64,000 nucleotides of DNA from an uncultured Stenotrophomonas sp. (GCA_900078405.1 FLTS01000001.1:310001-374000); one strand, 5' to 3'. Positions 38,359 through 47,635 are shown, numbered from the stretch's first letter. The notes: generated by a model not told the origin, from the letters alone. Numbers and translations: made by a program.

Positions 38359-40737
38359 ATGAAATTCTCCGAAAGCTGGCTGCGCAGCCATGTCCCCACC
38401 GAGGCTTCGCGCGACGAACTGAGCGCGGTGCTGACCGCCATCGGCCTGGAAGTCGAGGACGTCACCGCGCTGGGCGATGGCCTGCAGCACGTGGTGGTGG
38501 CGCGCATCGTCGAAGCGGTGCGCCACCCGGAGGCCGACCGCTTGCAGGTGTGCAAGGTCGATGCCGGGCAGGGCGAGTCGTTGCAGATCGTCTGCGGCGC
38601 GCCGAACGCGCGTGCCGGGCTGGTCGCGCCGCTGGCGATGGTCGGCGCGCAGATCGGCGAATTGAAGATCAAGCCGGCCAAGCTGCGCGGTGTCGAATCC
38701 AACGGCATGTTGTGCTCGGCCAAGGAGCTGGGGTTGGACAACGACGCGTCCGGCCTGCTGGAACTGCCGGATGACGCCCCGGTCGGCACGCCGCTGGTCG
38801 AGTACCTCGGCCTGCCCGATGCCAGCATCGAGATCAAGCTCACGCCGAATCGCGCCGACTGCTTCAGCGTGCGCGGCATCGCCTACGACGTGGCCGCGGC
38901 CACCCGCAGCGAGGTCAAGCCGTTTGTCGCGGAGCCGGTGGCGGCGGCGGGCAGCCGCGAGCTGTCCATCAGCCTGAATGCCGGTGCCGAAGCGCCGCGC
39001 TACCTCGGTCGCGTGATCGAGGGCGTCAACGCCGCCGCGCCGACGCCGCTGTGGATGGCCGAGCGCCTGCGCCGGAGCGGTGTGCGCCCGGTGTCGTTGC
39101 TGGTGGACATCACCCAGTACGTGATGCTGGAACTGGGCCAGCCGATGCACGCCTACGACCTGGACACGCTGAAGGGCGGGGTCTGCGTGCGCCGCTCGCG
39201 CAATGGCGAAACCCTCAAGCTGCTCGACGGCCGCGACGCCACGCTGGACGACAGCTTCGTACTGGTCACCGACGCCGACCGTCCGGTCGGGCTGGCCGGC
39301 CTGATGGGGGGCTTTGACACCCGCGTCACCGACGCCACCCGCAACGTGTTCCTCGAAGCGGCGCACTTCGCCCCGGCGGCGATCATGGGCCGTGGCCGCA
39401 AGCTGGGCCTGCATACCGACGCCGGCCATCGTTTCGAGCGCGGCGTCGATCCGCAGCTGCCGCGCACCGCGATCGAATACGCCACCGCGCTGGTGCTGGA
39501 ACTGGCCGGCGGTACGCCTTCGCTTGTTACCGAAGCGGTGCGTGAGGCCGATTTGCCGGTGGCCGCGACGATCGCCTTGCGCCGCGCACGCATCACCCGC
39601 GTGCTCGGCATCCACATCGACGATGCCGAGGTCGAGCGCATCCTGCGTGCGCTGGGCATGGCGGTCGAGGCGGTGGGCGAGGGCTGGAACGTCACTGCGC
39701 CGAGCCGCCGCTTCGACATCGCCATCGAAGAGGATCTGATCGAGGAACTGGCGCGCATCCACGGCTACGAGAAGATCCCGACCACCTTGCCGGGTGGCGC
39801 CGCGCGCATCGCGATGCCCAGCGAAACCCGCCTCGACGACCTGAGCGTGCGCCGCCAGCTGGTCGCGCGCGACCTGCTGGAAACCATCAACTACGCCTTC
39901 GTCGATGCCGGTCTGCTGGACCAGTGGGAGCTGAAGGACGGCCGCGTTGCGCTGGCCAACCCGCTCTCGGCGGAACTGGCGGTGATGCGGCCGATGCTGT
40001 TGCCGGGGCTGGTGGCGACGCTGGGCCGCAATGTCGCGCGCCAGGCCGGGCGAGTGCGCCTGTTCGAGTTGGGCCGTGTGTTCGCGCAACAGGGTGAAGC
40101 CGGGCAAGCACCGCGGGAAACCGTGCGCGTGGCCGCCGCCGTGTGTGGCGATGCCGCCGCGCTGCAATGGGGCGACAAGGCGCGCAAGGTCGATTTCCAT
40201 GATTTGAAGGGCGACCTGGAATCGCTGGCTGCGGCTTCCGGTGCGCAGCTGGAATTCCGCGCCGCGCAGCACCCGTTCGCGCACCCGGTGCGTTCGGCCG
40301 ACGTCTGGCGCGATGGCCGGCGCATCGGCTGGATCGGCCAGTTGCATCCGCGTCTGGCGGCGGCGATGGAGATCGACGTGGACGTGCTGGCGTTCGAACT
40401 TGATCTGGAACCGCTGGCCGCGCGCAGCCTGCCGCGCGCCGGCGAGCTGTCGCGGTTCCCCGCGGTGCGCCGCGATCTGGCCGTGGTGGTGGCCGGGCCG
40501 GTGGAATGGGGCGCCTTGTCGGCCACCATCCGCCAGGCGGCCGGCAGCCTGCTGCGCGAGGTGGTGCTGTTCGACCGCTACGTCGGTCAGGGCGTCGAAC
40601 CGGGTTTCAAGAGTCTGGCTATGGGCTTGATTTTGCAGGACACCTCGCGCACTCTGACGGACCGCGATGTGGAAGCCGTGGTCGCCTCCGTGGTGGCTGC
40701 AGTCGAGCGTGAGCACGGTGCCAGGATCCGGGGTTGA
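38359..40737 (+). CDS. pheT: Phenylalanyl-tRNA synthetase beta subunit
   Basis: The product is 792 residues. An N-terminal EMAP-like tRNA-binding domain (VVVARIVEAVRHPEADRLQVCKVDAG) is followed by B3/B4 editing domains (LTPNRADCFSVRGIAYDVAA), B5, a catalytic-like core and a C-terminal FDX-ACB domain (RFPAVRRDLAVVV...LFDRYVGQGVEPGFKSLAMGLILQDTSRTLTD). Length is normal for the family. It is followed 27 bp later by ihfA, the standard order. Confidence 0.96.
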   Translation: MKFSESWLRSHVPTEASRDELSAVLTAIGLEVEDVTALGDGLQHVVVARIVEAVRHPEADRLQVCKVDAGQGESLQIVCGAPNARAGLVAPLAMVGAQIGELKIKPAKLRGVESNGMLCSAKELGLDNDASGLLELPDDAPVGTPLVEYLGLPDASIEIKLTPNRADCFSVRGIAYDVAAATRSEVKPFVAEPVAAAGSRELSISLNAGAEAPRYLGRVIEGVNAAAPTPLWMAERLRRSGVRPVSLLVDITQYVMLELGQPMHAYDLDTLKGGVCVRRSRNGETLKLLDGRDATLDDSFVLVTDADRPVGLAGLMGGFDTRVTDATRNVFLEAAHFAPAAIMGRGRKLGLHTDAGHRFERGVDPQLPRTAIEYATALVLELAGGTPSLVTEAVREADLPVAATIALRRARITRVLGIHIDDAEVERILRALGMAVEAVGEGWNVTAPSRRFDIAIEEDLIEELARIHGYEKIPTTLPGGAARIAMPSETRLDDLSVRRQLVARDLLETINYAFVDAGLLDQWELKDGRVALANPLSAELAVMRPMLLPGLVATLGRNVARQAGRVRLFELGRVFAQQGEAGQAPRETVRVAAAVCGDAAALQWGDKARKVDFHDLKGDLESLAAASGAQLEFRAAQHPFAHPVRSADVWRDGRRIGWIGQLHPRLAAAMEIDVDVLAFELDLEPLAARSLPRAGELSRFPAVRRDLAVVVAGPVEWGALSATIRQAAGSLLREVVLFDRYVGQGVEPGFKSLAMGLILQDTSRTLTDRDVEAVVASVVAAVEREHGARIRG

Positions 40738-40764
40738 GGCGGAAGCGACAGGGAACAGGCAGGC

Positions 40765-41064
40765 ATGGCATTGACCAAGGCGGAGATGGCGGACCGGTTG
40801 TTCGACGAGGTTGGCCTGAACAAGCGTGAGGCCAAGGAGTTCGTCGACGCGTTCTTCGACGTGCTGCGCGATGCCCTGGAGCAGGGACGCCAGGTAAAGC
40901 TGTCCGGTTTCGGCAATTTCGACCTGCGGCGCAAGAACCAGCGCCCGGGCCGCAACCCCAAGACCGGCGAGGAAATTCCGATTTCCGCCCGCACGGTGGT
41001 CACCTTCCGTCCGGGCCAGAAGCTCAAGGAGCGGGTGGAGGCATATGCTGGATCCGGGCAGTAA
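40765..41064 (+). CDS. ihfA: Integration host factor alpha subunit
   Basis: The product is 99 residues. It is a HU/IHF-fold DNA-bending protein: [31 protein letters not shown], then [45 protein letters not shown], which includes the intercalating proline arm. It overlaps the merR-like gene by 20 bases. Confidence 0.96.
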   Translation: MALTKAEMADRLFDEVGLNKREAKEFVDAFFDVLRDALEQGRQVKLSGFGNFDLRRKNQRPGRNPKTGEEIPISARTVVTFRPGQKLKERVEAYAGSGQ

Positions 41065-41401
41065 CCGCGAACTTCCGCCGATTCCGGCCAAGCGCTATTT
41101 CACCATCGGTGAGGTCAGCGAGCTGTGCGACGTCAAGCCGCACGTGCTGCGCTACTGGGAAACCGAGTTCCCGAGCCTGGAGCCGGCCAAGCGCCGCGGC
41201 AACCGCCGCTACTACCAGCGCCACGACGTGCTGATGGTGCGGCAGATCCGCAGCCTGCTGTACGAACAGGGCTACACCATCGGCGGTGCGCGCCTGCAGC
41301 TGGAGGGCGAGGGCGCGCGGCAGGAGTCGGCGCTGAGCAACCAGATCATCAGGCAGGTGCGGATGGAGCTGGAAGAAGTGCTGCAGCTGCTGCGGCGCTG
41401 A
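41045..41401 (+). CDS. MerR-family transcriptional regulator
   Basis: The product is 118 residues. The winged helix is [46 protein letters not shown], followed by a short coiled coil ([21 protein letters not shown]). There is no metal-binding C-terminal domain, so the effector is unknown. Its position after ihfA is conserved in gammaproteobacteria. The 20-base overlap with ihfA suggests coupled translation. Confidence 0.9.
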   Translation: MLDPGSNRELPPIPAKRYFTIGEVSELCDVKPHVLRYWETEFPSLEPAKRRGNRRYYQRHDVLMVRQIRSLLYEQGYTIGGARLQLEGEGARQESALSNQIIRQVRMELEEVLQLLRR

Positions 41402-41423
41402 ACACTTCCGCGTACAAAGCCGC

Positions 41424-41429
41424 TATAAT
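41424..41429 (+). promoter_or_regulatory. -10 element of tRNA-Pro
   Basis: A perfect TATAAT lies 39 bases before the tRNA. The matching -35 is weak. Confidence 0.45.
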
Positions 41430-41468
41430 CGCCAGCCCGCCGATATGCCGGCGGGTTGCAGCAAAGAT

Positions 41469-41545
41469 CGGGGCGTAGCGCAGCCTGGTAGCGCATCTGC
41501 TTTGGGAGCAGAGGGTCGTCGGTTCGAATCCGGCCGTCCCGACCA
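41469..41545 (+). tRNA. tRNA-Pro (TGG)
   Basis: The acceptor CGGGGCG...CGTCCCG is followed by A and encoded CCA. The anticodon loop TTTGGGA gives TGG. The T loop reads GGTTCGAATCC. It marks the left edge of a short accessory stretch (41593-42444). Confidence 0.96.
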
Positions 41546-41562
41546 AAAACTGCAGAATGGAC

Positions 41563-41596
41563 AAGGGCTTGCGCTTCATGGCGTGAGCCCTTTTTC
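41563..41596 (+). terminator. Intrinsic terminator of tRNA-Pro
   Basis: AAGGGCTTGCGC (41563-41574) pairs with GCGTGAGCCCTT (41581-41592) with G-U pairs, followed by TTTC. Confidence 0.75.
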
Positions 41597-41670
41597 ATTC
41601 ATTACTCCGTCGCATCACATCACAAGCAGGCCGGCGTTGGCCATCTGAGGGCGATGGCTCGATGAAAACC

Positions 41671-42228
41671 CTACATATCGCCGATGTGGTCACTGAACAA
41701 CTTGTCGATCTGGTCAAGCGTCTGTGCCGTAGCCGTCTGAGCCGCCTGCAGCCGGCCATAGAACTTCCTGTTGGACCAAGTCTCGACAGTTGATCCATTG
41801 GTCTCGACGATCTCCCGGGCGCGGTAGATGTTGAAGACGACCTTGCTTGCTGTATTGCGAACAGGGCCCAGTGACCGGAGGCTGGCGGAAAGAATGTCTA
41901 CTGACTTGTGATTGATGAGGGCGGATGCCTCGGGACCAATCGGACCTGATGGAGTGCTGCCCAATTTCGGACCCTCTCCATTAATGATTTGCGTAAGTGT
42001 CCTTCCGATGTCCTGGATATGAGGGAGCATCTGTGCAGCCGTGGCCGCTGTAACCGCCTCGTCGTCGCGTGCCTTTTCCCTACGCGCCATGCGCCACTGA
42101 AAGGCGGGTATGGCAAGCGCCACAATGATGGCGACGACCGATGAAATAGCTTGAAACCAAGCTGCCCACTCGGCTTGGGTCAGGCATGGCCAACTCAACA
42201 GATCGAATTGCCAGCAGGTATATGCCAT
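41671..42228 (-). CDS. Unknown single-span membrane protein
   Basis: The product is 185 residues. One membrane helix near residues 27-45 (AISSVVAIIVALAIPAFQW) is followed by a basic stretch and a helical soluble domain (HIQDIGRTLTQIINGEGP, ...LGPVRNTASKVVFNIYRAREIVE). It is not recognised as a known family. It sits alone beside tRNA-Pro and has lower GC than its neighbours by eye, which suggests recent acquisition. Confidence 0.6.
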   Translation of the reverse strand: MAYTCWQFDLLSWPCLTQAEWAAWFQAISSVVAIIVALAIPAFQWRMARREKARDDEAVTAATAAQMLPHIQDIGRTLTQIINGEGPKLGSTPSGPIGPEASALINHKSVDILSASLRSLGPVRNTASKVVFNIYRAREIVETNGSTVETWSNRKFYGRLQAAQTATAQTLDQIDKLFSDHIGDM

Positions 42229-42252
42229 TTATCCCCCTTGTTCGAGAGGCAG

Positions 42253-42444
42253 CATGAAACGTAAACGTTCTCGCAGCAACCCGCGAGAACAGCCGCGGTA
42301 GCATTGGCTGGAGATCGCCGAGCAGGCACTGCGCGAAAACGACGAAACGTTACGTTTGCGGTGCTGCCGGTCGATGACCTGCTGGCGGAGGATGGCTATC
42401 TGGCGCGGTTGCAGGCGCGTGGCTGTGAGGTGGACGCTCCCTGA
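42253..42444 (+). pseudogene. Frameshifted remnant of an unknown protein
   Basis: The first frame gives MKRKRSRSNPREQPR, a TAG stop, then HWLEIAEQALRENDETLR. A coherent continuation, FAVLPVDDLLAEDGYLARLQ then ARGCEVDAP and TGA at 42442, lies in another frame. The two fit together only with a frameshift near 42350 and readthrough of the TAG. The family is not recognised. The ORF ends 12 bp before the ccoG stop on the other strand. Confidence 0.4.
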
Positions 42445-42455
42445 TGGGGGCTGCC

Positions 42456-43556
42456 TCAGGCCGATGCCAGTCCCGCCGCCGCCAACGTCAGGAACAGCAG
42501 CGACAACGCGGCGAACAGCAGCGGTTTGGTGCGCATGCCGGTGCGCGGCAGCTGGTTGATGAGTGCGCTGCTGGTGCGCAGGATCAGCCCTTCGGGAAAG
42601 GCGTTGCGCTGCATGCTGGCGTCGCAGGCGTCGATGCAGGCATTGCATTCGATGCACGAGGTGGTAGGGCCGTTGCGGATGTCCAGGTCGATGGGGCAGG
42701 CGCGCACGCAGTCACCACAATCGGTGCAGTCGCCCAGATGCGTGTCCTTGAAGGTGGCACGGGCACCGGCGCTGGTCGGGTGCGAGGCGCGGAACACGTA
42801 GTCGCGCGCGGTCATCGGATCGAGCAGCCCACGGGCGCGTTGCAGCACGCTGCCGTTGCCGGGTGCGCGCGGGCCGCGCGGTTCGCCGCGCCGCGCGTCG
42901 TAATACAGGGTGGGGGTGAAGGCATCGGTGAGCAGCGGCTGCACGCGGCTGTAAGGGCAGAGGTAGGTGCAGACCTGTTCGTGCAGGTAGAGCACGTTGG
43001 CCCACGTGGCCAGTGCATAGAAGCCGATCCAGAACGTTTCCCAGCCGCTGAGCGTGAACGGGTACAGCCCGCCGACCAGCTCGCGGATCGGCACGAAGTA
43101 GCCGACGAAGGTGACGCCGGTCCACACGGCCACCAGCGCCCACGCTGTGTGCCGCATGGCCGCTGCCAGCCAGCGCGGGGCACCATTGAAGGCGAACAAC
43201 CGCTGCAGCCCGCGGTGCAGTCGCGTGAGCACCGTTTGCGGGCATGCGTAACCGCACCACAGCCGGCCGCCGACGCTGGTGACCAGACACAGCACCGCCA
43301 CTGCCGCCAGTGCCAGCCACAGCAGCGGCAACATGCCTTCCGGGCGCAGTTGCAGGCCGAAGAAGTGAAGCTGCCTTGCGTCGATGTCGAACAGCAACAT
43401 CGGTGTGCCATCCCACCGCAGCCACGGCAGACCGTGGAACAGGCCCAGCATCAGCAGCATCGCGGACAGGCGCAGGATCTGCCGGCGTCGCGCCGTGCCG
43501 TTGTGCATGGATGGCGCGATGGTGACGGAATCGATGGCTGGCCGTGGCGTCGTCAT
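42456..43556 (-). CDS. ccoG: cbb3-type oxidase assembly protein CcoG (RdxA/FixG), short form
   Basis: The product is 366 residues. It is a membrane ferredoxin that reduces copper for cbb3 oxidase assembly. The N-terminal motif is GRLWCGYACPQTV, with several membrane helices. The two 4Fe-4S motifs are CTDCGDCVRACP and CIECNACIDACD near residues 300-325. The protein ends just after one further helix (LLFAALSLLFLTLAAAGLASA). The periplasmic Ig-like FixG_C domain of the usual roughly 470-residue CcoG is missing. No ccoNOP genes are in the window, but they may lie elsewhere. The start overlaps the upstream gene as ATGA. Confidence 0.85.
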   Translation of the reverse strand: MTTPRPAIDSVTIAPSMHNGTARRRQILRLSAMLLMLGLFHGLPWLRWDGTPMLLFDIDARQLHFFGLQLRPEGMLPLLWLALAAVAVLCLVTSVGGRLWCGYACPQTVLTRLHRGLQRLFAFNGAPRWLAAAMRHTAWALVAVWTGVTFVGYFVPIRELVGGLYPFTLSGWETFWIGFYALATWANVLYLHEQVCTYLCPYSRVQPLLTDAFTPTLYYDARRGEPRGPRAPGNGSVLQRARGLLDPMTARDYVFRASHPTSAGARATFKDTHLGDCTDCGDCVRACPIDLDIRNGPTTSCIECNACIDACDASMQRNAFPEGLILRTSSALINQLPRTGMRTKPLLFAALSLLFLTLAAAGLASA

Positions 43557-43843
43557 TCCAGCGGGGGCTCGCCGTCGAGGTGGCCGGGCGGGTTCAACAG
43601 CAGCGCGGTGGTGCAGCAGGCGAGGAAGGCGCCCAGCCATGCCAGCAGGAAGCCGACGCTGTAGCCGAATTCGCGGCTGATGGTGTGGCCGGGAAAGCTG
43701 ATGCGCTGCAGTTCCAGCGGGTCGACGAAGGCGAAGAACAGCACCGATCCGACGGCGGCGAGGAAGAAGCTCGGCCACAGCACCGCACCGAGCCGTTGTA
43801 CCGGGAGCAGGCGTGGGCGCGCGGGGTTGTCGGGGTCGTTCAT
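43553..43843 (-). CDS. Small two-helix membrane protein upstream of ccoG
   Basis: The product is 96 residues from MNDPDNPARPRLLP; a start at 43864 adds 7 residues. Two hydrophobic segments (LWPSFFLAAVGSVLFFAFVD and YSVGFLLAWLGAFLACCTTALLL) predict two membrane spans. It overlaps ccoG by 4 bases, so it is probably a partner in cytochrome oxidase biogenesis. The family is not recognised. Confidence 0.7.
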   Translation of the reverse strand: MNDPDNPARPRLLPVQRLGAVLWPSFFLAAVGSVLFFAFVDPLELQRISFPGHTISREFGYSVGFLLAWLGAFLACCTTALLLNPPGHLDGEPPLE

Positions 43844-44015
43844 GCGGGCGTCCGGAATGGGCACGGGGCGTACAATGGCGGGACTGCCGCTGCGGCAACG
43901 CCGACGGTGCGGGAGTGCCGCGCCGCCAGACTAGGTGGCCCCGCGATGGCGAGCCTTGATCTGGATCAAGTACCCGCAGCCGGCACATGCAGTCCGTGCA
44001 ACGAGGAACCGCGTA

Positions 44016-44429
44016 ATGAATGAAGAACGCCTGCCGCAGCCGGCACTCGACCTGTGCAGCGAAGAGGAAGTCGACCGCCTCGTGCGGCGCTTCTATGGCC
44101 GCGTGCGCGAGGACGACATGCTCGGGCCGGTGTTCGAGGCCCATGTCCACGACTGGGAGGAACACATGCTGCACCTGGTCGATTTCTGGTCGGCCCTGCT
44201 GCGCGGCACGCGGCGTTTCCGCGGTGCGCCGGTGCAGAAGCACATGGTGATCGACGAGTTGCGCGAGGAATTGTTCGAGCGCTGGCTGGTATTGTTCCGG
44301 CAGACCACCGCCGAACTGGGCAACCCGCCGATGCAGCGGTTGGCCGATGACGCCGCCGAGCGCATTGCGGAGAACTTCTGGCGGCGTTTCCAGATATCGC
44401 GCTGGCCAAACCTGCAGGTGCTGGGGTGA
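44016..44429 (+). CDS. Group III truncated haemoglobin
   Basis: The product is 137 residues. The sequence SEEEVDRLVRRFYGRVREDDMLGPVFEAHVHDWEEHMLHLVDFWSALLRG fits the group III truncated globin fold, with the proximal histidine probably in QKHMVIDEL. Such proteins bind O2 or NO; several are induced under microaerobic or nitrosative stress. It is divergent from the ccoG unit, which fits a microaerobic respiration theme. GAGGAACC precedes the ATG. Confidence 0.82.
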   Translation: MNEERLPQPALDLCSEEEVDRLVRRFYGRVREDDMLGPVFEAHVHDWEEHMLHLVDFWSALLRGTRRFRGAPVQKHMVIDELREELFERWLVLFRQTTAELGNPPMQRLADDAAERIAENFWRRFQISRWPNLQVLG

Positions 44430-44518
44430 GCGCGGCGGCGATGGCCGAGGACGCGTGCATGCCGTCACGGGGGATGCGAGATTCACAAGCGCGCGCCGAT
44501 CAGGCACGCTATCGCGAT

Positions 44519-44605
44519 GCCCGGATGGCGAAACTGGTAGACGCATCGGACTTAAAATCCGCCGGCCGCGAGGCCATGCCGGTTCGATTCCGGCTCCGGG
44601 CACCA
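44519..44605 (+). tRNA. tRNA-Leu (TAA)
   Basis: It is 87 bases with the long variable arm of class II tRNAs. The acceptor GCCCGGA...TCCGGGC is followed by A and CCA. The anticodon loop CTTAAAA gives TAA. Only 23 bases separate it from the next start codon. Confidence 0.95.
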
Positions 44606-44628
44606 GTTCGCAACCACGAAGGGATGGC

Positions 44629-45918
44629 ATGAGCGCCGACATCACCGCAGCCACTGCGCCGCGCATCGCCATCATCGGCCTGGGTTACGTGGGCCTGCCG
44701 CTGGCGGTGGAATTCGGCAGGACGATGGACGTGCTGGGCTATGACATCGACGTGGCGCGCGTGGCCGAGCTGCACAACGGCCACGACCGCACGCTGGAGC
44801 TGGAGGACGCCGAACTGGCCGCCGCCGGTGGGCTGCGCTACAGCGCCGACCCCACCGAGCTGGCGCAGTGCAACGTCTTCATCGTCACCGTGCCCACGCC
44901 GATCGATGCCTGGGAACAGCCCGACCTTGAGCCGTTGCGCGGTGCCAGCCGGCTGATCGCCGGCGCGCTCAAGCGCGGCGACCTGGTGGTCTACGAATCC
45001 ACGGTCTATCCCGGCACTACCGAGGAAGTGTGCGTGCCGCTGCTGGAGCAGGGCTCCGGGCTGCGCTTCAACATCGATTTCTACTGTGGCTACAGCCCCG
45101 AGCGGATCAACCCGGGTGACCGCCAGCGGCGGCTGCCGGACATCCGCAAGATCACCTCCGGCTCCACGCCGGAGGCGGCCGAGGCGGTGGATGCGCTGTA
45201 CCGGCGCATCATCACCGCCGGCACCTGGCGCGCGCCATCGCTGCGTGTGGCCGAGGCTGCCAAGGTGATCGAGAACATCCAGCGCGACGTCAACATCGCG
45301 CTCATCAATGAGCTGGCCCTGATCTTCAACAAGATGGGCATCGATACCGAAGCCGTGCTGCAGGCCGCCGGCACCAAGTGGAACTTCCTGCCGTTCCGGC
45401 CAGGCATGGTTGGCGGCCACTGCATTGGCGTGGACCCGTACTACCTGCTGCACAAGTCCGAGAGCGTCGGTTACCACCCGGACCTGATCCACACCGCGCG
45501 GCAGGTCAACAACCGCGTGGTCGCGCACGTGGTCGAACGCGTGCGCGTGTTGCTGGAAGGCAGGAGCAAGTCTTTGCGCGGCGCGAAGGTGCTGGTGCTG
45601 GGCGTCACCTTCAAGGAGGACTGCCCGGACCTGCGCAACAGCCGCGCGCTGGATCTGGTGCGGTTGCTGGCCGGGCAGGGCGCGGCGGTGGATGCGTACG
45701 ACCCGTGGGCCGACGCGGCCGAGGCCGCGCACGAATCCGGCGTGGCGCTGTGCGACGCGCCCGCGCAGCACCACTATGACGCGGTGGTGCTGGCTGTGGC
45801 ACACCGCCAGTTCCGCGCGTTCGACGCTGCCCGGGTCCGCGCGCTGGGCGTGCCGGACATGGTGGTCTACGACGTGAAATCGGCGTGGCCGCGCCACGTC
45901 GTGGACGACCGCCTGTAA
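44629..45918 (+). CDS. UDP-N-acetyl-hexosamine 6-dehydrogenase (TviB/WbpA/WbpO family)
   Basis: The product is 429 residues. Rossmann motif IAIIGLGYVGLPLAVEFGR is near residue 13, with NAD-binding EKG-type region YGYSPERINPGD (CGYSPERINPG), and the catalytic cysteine is in GGHCIGVDPYYL. It oxidises a UDP-hexosamine to the uronic acid for surface polysaccharide. The close match to TviB/VipA layout favours N-acetylhexosamine over UDP-glucose. It is isolated from other polysaccharide genes and starts immediately after tRNA-Leu, so it may be transcribed through the tRNA. Confidence 0.85.
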   Translation: MSADITAATAPRIAIIGLGYVGLPLAVEFGRTMDVLGYDIDVARVAELHNGHDRTLELEDAELAAAGGLRYSADPTELAQCNVFIVTVPTPIDAWEQPDLEPLRGASRLIAGALKRGDLVVYESTVYPGTTEEVCVPLLEQGSGLRFNIDFYCGYSPERINPGDRQRRLPDIRKITSGSTPEAAEAVDALYRRIITAGTWRAPSLRVAEAAKVIENIQRDVNIALINELALIFNKMGIDTEAVLQAAGTKWNFLPFRPGMVGGHCIGVDPYYLLHKSESVGYHPDLIHTARQVNNRVVAHVVERVRVLLEGRSKSLRGAKVLVLGVTFKEDCPDLRNSRALDLVRLLAGQGAAVDAYDPWADAAEAAHESGVALCDAPAQHHYDAVVLAVAHRQFRAFDAARVRALGVPDMVVYDVKSAWPRHVVDDRL

Positions 45919-45943
45919 TTTCCGCAGTCGCAAGAGGACGGCA

Positions 45944-47635
45944 ATGTATCGCTATCTGGTTTACGTGTTGGCCCTGGTCCTGCTGCCGGTATCGCTGGCG
46001 CTGGCCCTGCACTGGCCCGCCTGGTACTGGGGCGTGGGCCTGTTCGGCGTGATGTCGTTACTGGGCACGTGGGACATGCTGCAAAAGCGCAGCACGCTGC
46101 GGCGCAACTACCCGGTGCTGGCGCATTTCCGCTACGGGCTGGAATCCATCGGCCCGGAAATCCGCCAGTATTTCGTGCAGAGCGACCTGGAGGACGTGCC
46201 GTTCTCGCGCCAGCAGCGGCAGCTGGTCTACCAGCGTGCGCGCAACGTGATGGACGTGGTGCCGTTCGGTACGTTGCGCAGCACTTATGCGGTGGATTAC
46301 GAGTGGATCAACCATTCGCTGGCGCCTGCCCACGCCGCCGACCATGATTTCCGGGTGGTGATCGGCGCCGGCTGCGCCAGGCCGTATTCGGCCAGCGTGT
46401 TCAACATCTCGGCGATGAGCTTCGGCTCGCTGTCGGCCAACGCCATTCGCGCGCTGAACAAGGGGGCGAAGCTGGGCGGTTTCTACCACGACACCGGCGA
46501 GGGCTCGATCTCGCCCTACCACCGCGAACATGGTGGCGACCTGGTGTGGGAAATCGGCTCGGGCTATTTCGGCTGCCGCGACGAGCAGGGCGGTTTCAGC
46601 GAGGAACGCTTCGTCGCCAACGCCAACCACGATCAGGTGAAGATGATCGAGATCAAGCTGTCGCAGGGCGCCAAGCCCGGTCACGGCGGGGTGCTGCCGG
46701 CGGCCAAGGTCAGCGCGGAAATCTCGGTTACCCGTGGCGTGCCGGTGGGCGTGGATTGCGTGTCGCCGGCACAGCACTCGGCGTTCTCCACGCCGGTGGA
46801 GTTGCTGCAGTTCGTGGCGCGGTTGCGCGAGCTGTCCGGCGGCAAGCCGACCGGCTTCAAGCTTGCCATCGGCCACCCCTGGGAATGGTTCGGCATCGCC
46901 AAGGCCATGCACGAAACCGGGGTGTTGCCGGATTTCATCGTGGTTGACGGCGCCGAGGGCGGCACCGGCGCCTCGCCGGCCGAGTTCATCGACCACGTCG
47001 GCGTGCCGATGAACGAAGCCCTGATCCTGGTGCACAACACACTGGTGGGGCTGAACCTGCGCGAGCGCATCCGCATCGGCGCCGCCGGCAAGCTGACCAG
47101 CGCCTTCGACATCGCCCGCACCATCCATGAGGTCGCAGCCCTGCATGCCGTGGAAGCCTTGCAGGCCGGCACTATCGACATCGCCCGCACCATCGCGCTG
47201 GGCGCGGACTGGTGCAATGCCGGGCGTGGTTTCATGTTCGCGCTGGGCTGCATCCAGTCGCTGAGCTGCCACAACGACAAGTGTCCCACCGGCATTGCCA
47301 CCCAGGACCCGAGCCGTTGGAAGCACCTGGAACCGGAAGACAAGGCGCAGCGCGTGGCCAATTTCCACGACAATACCCTGCGCGCGCTGCGCGACCTGCT
47401 GGGAGCGGCCGGGCTGAAGCACCCTGTCGAACTCGGGCCCGAGCACATCCTGCGCCGGGTCTCGCCCACCGAGATCCGCTCGATGGCGACGCTGTACCGT
47501 TATCTGGTCCCCGGCGAACTGCTGGACCGGGTGCCAGAGCATGCGGTGTTCCGCGAATACTGGGCCGACGCGCGCAGCGACTCGTTCGGTCCGCCGCCGC
47601 GGATTGCGGCATTGCGGGGAAGTAAGCTGTGCTGA
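45944..47635 (+). CDS. FMN-binding glutamate synthase-family protein (GltB-like)
   Basis: The product is 563 residues. Two N-terminal hydrophobic stretches (LVYVLALVLLPVSLALALHW, WGVGLFGVMSLLG) suggest a membrane anchor. The rest is the FMN barrel of glutamate synthase: GHGGVLPAAKVS, FIVVDGAEGGTGASP and the 3Fe-4S cysteine motif CIQSLSCHNDKCPTGIATQ. There is no glutaminase or GltD domain, so it is not a full GOGAT, and its physiological role is unknown. Confidence 0.85.
   Translation: MYRYLVYVLALVLLPVSLALALHWPAWYWGVGLFGVMSLLGTWDMLQKRSTLRRNYPVLAHFRYGLESIGPEIRQYFVQSDLEDVPFSRQQRQLVYQRARNVMDVVPFGTLRSTYAVDYEWINHSLAPAHAADHDFRVVIGAGCARPYSASVFNISAMSFGSLSANAIRALNKGAKLGGFYHDTGEGSISPYHREHGGDLVWEIGSGYFGCRDEQGGFSEERFVANANHDQVKMIEIKLSQGAKPGHGGVLPAAKVSAEISVTRGVPVGVDCVSPAQHSAFSTPVELLQFVARLRELSGGKPTGFKLAIGHPWEWFGIAKAMHETGVLPDFIVVDGAEGGTGASPAEFIDHVGVPMNEALILVHNTLVGLNLRERIRIGAAGKLTSAFDIARTIHEVAALHAVEALQAGTIDIARTIALGADWCNAGRGFMFALGCIQSLSCHNDKCPTGIATQDPSRWKHLEPEDKAQRVANFHDNTLRALRDLLGAAGLKHPVELGPEHILRRVSPTEIRSMATLYRYLVPGELLDRVPEHAVFREYWADARSDSFGPPPRIAALRGSKLC

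Noticed and set aside
42456..44675. 739-residue frame joining ccoG to upstream sequence
   Set aside because: The extra N-terminal part crosses the truncated haemoglobin and tRNA-Leu; ccoG proper starts at 43556.
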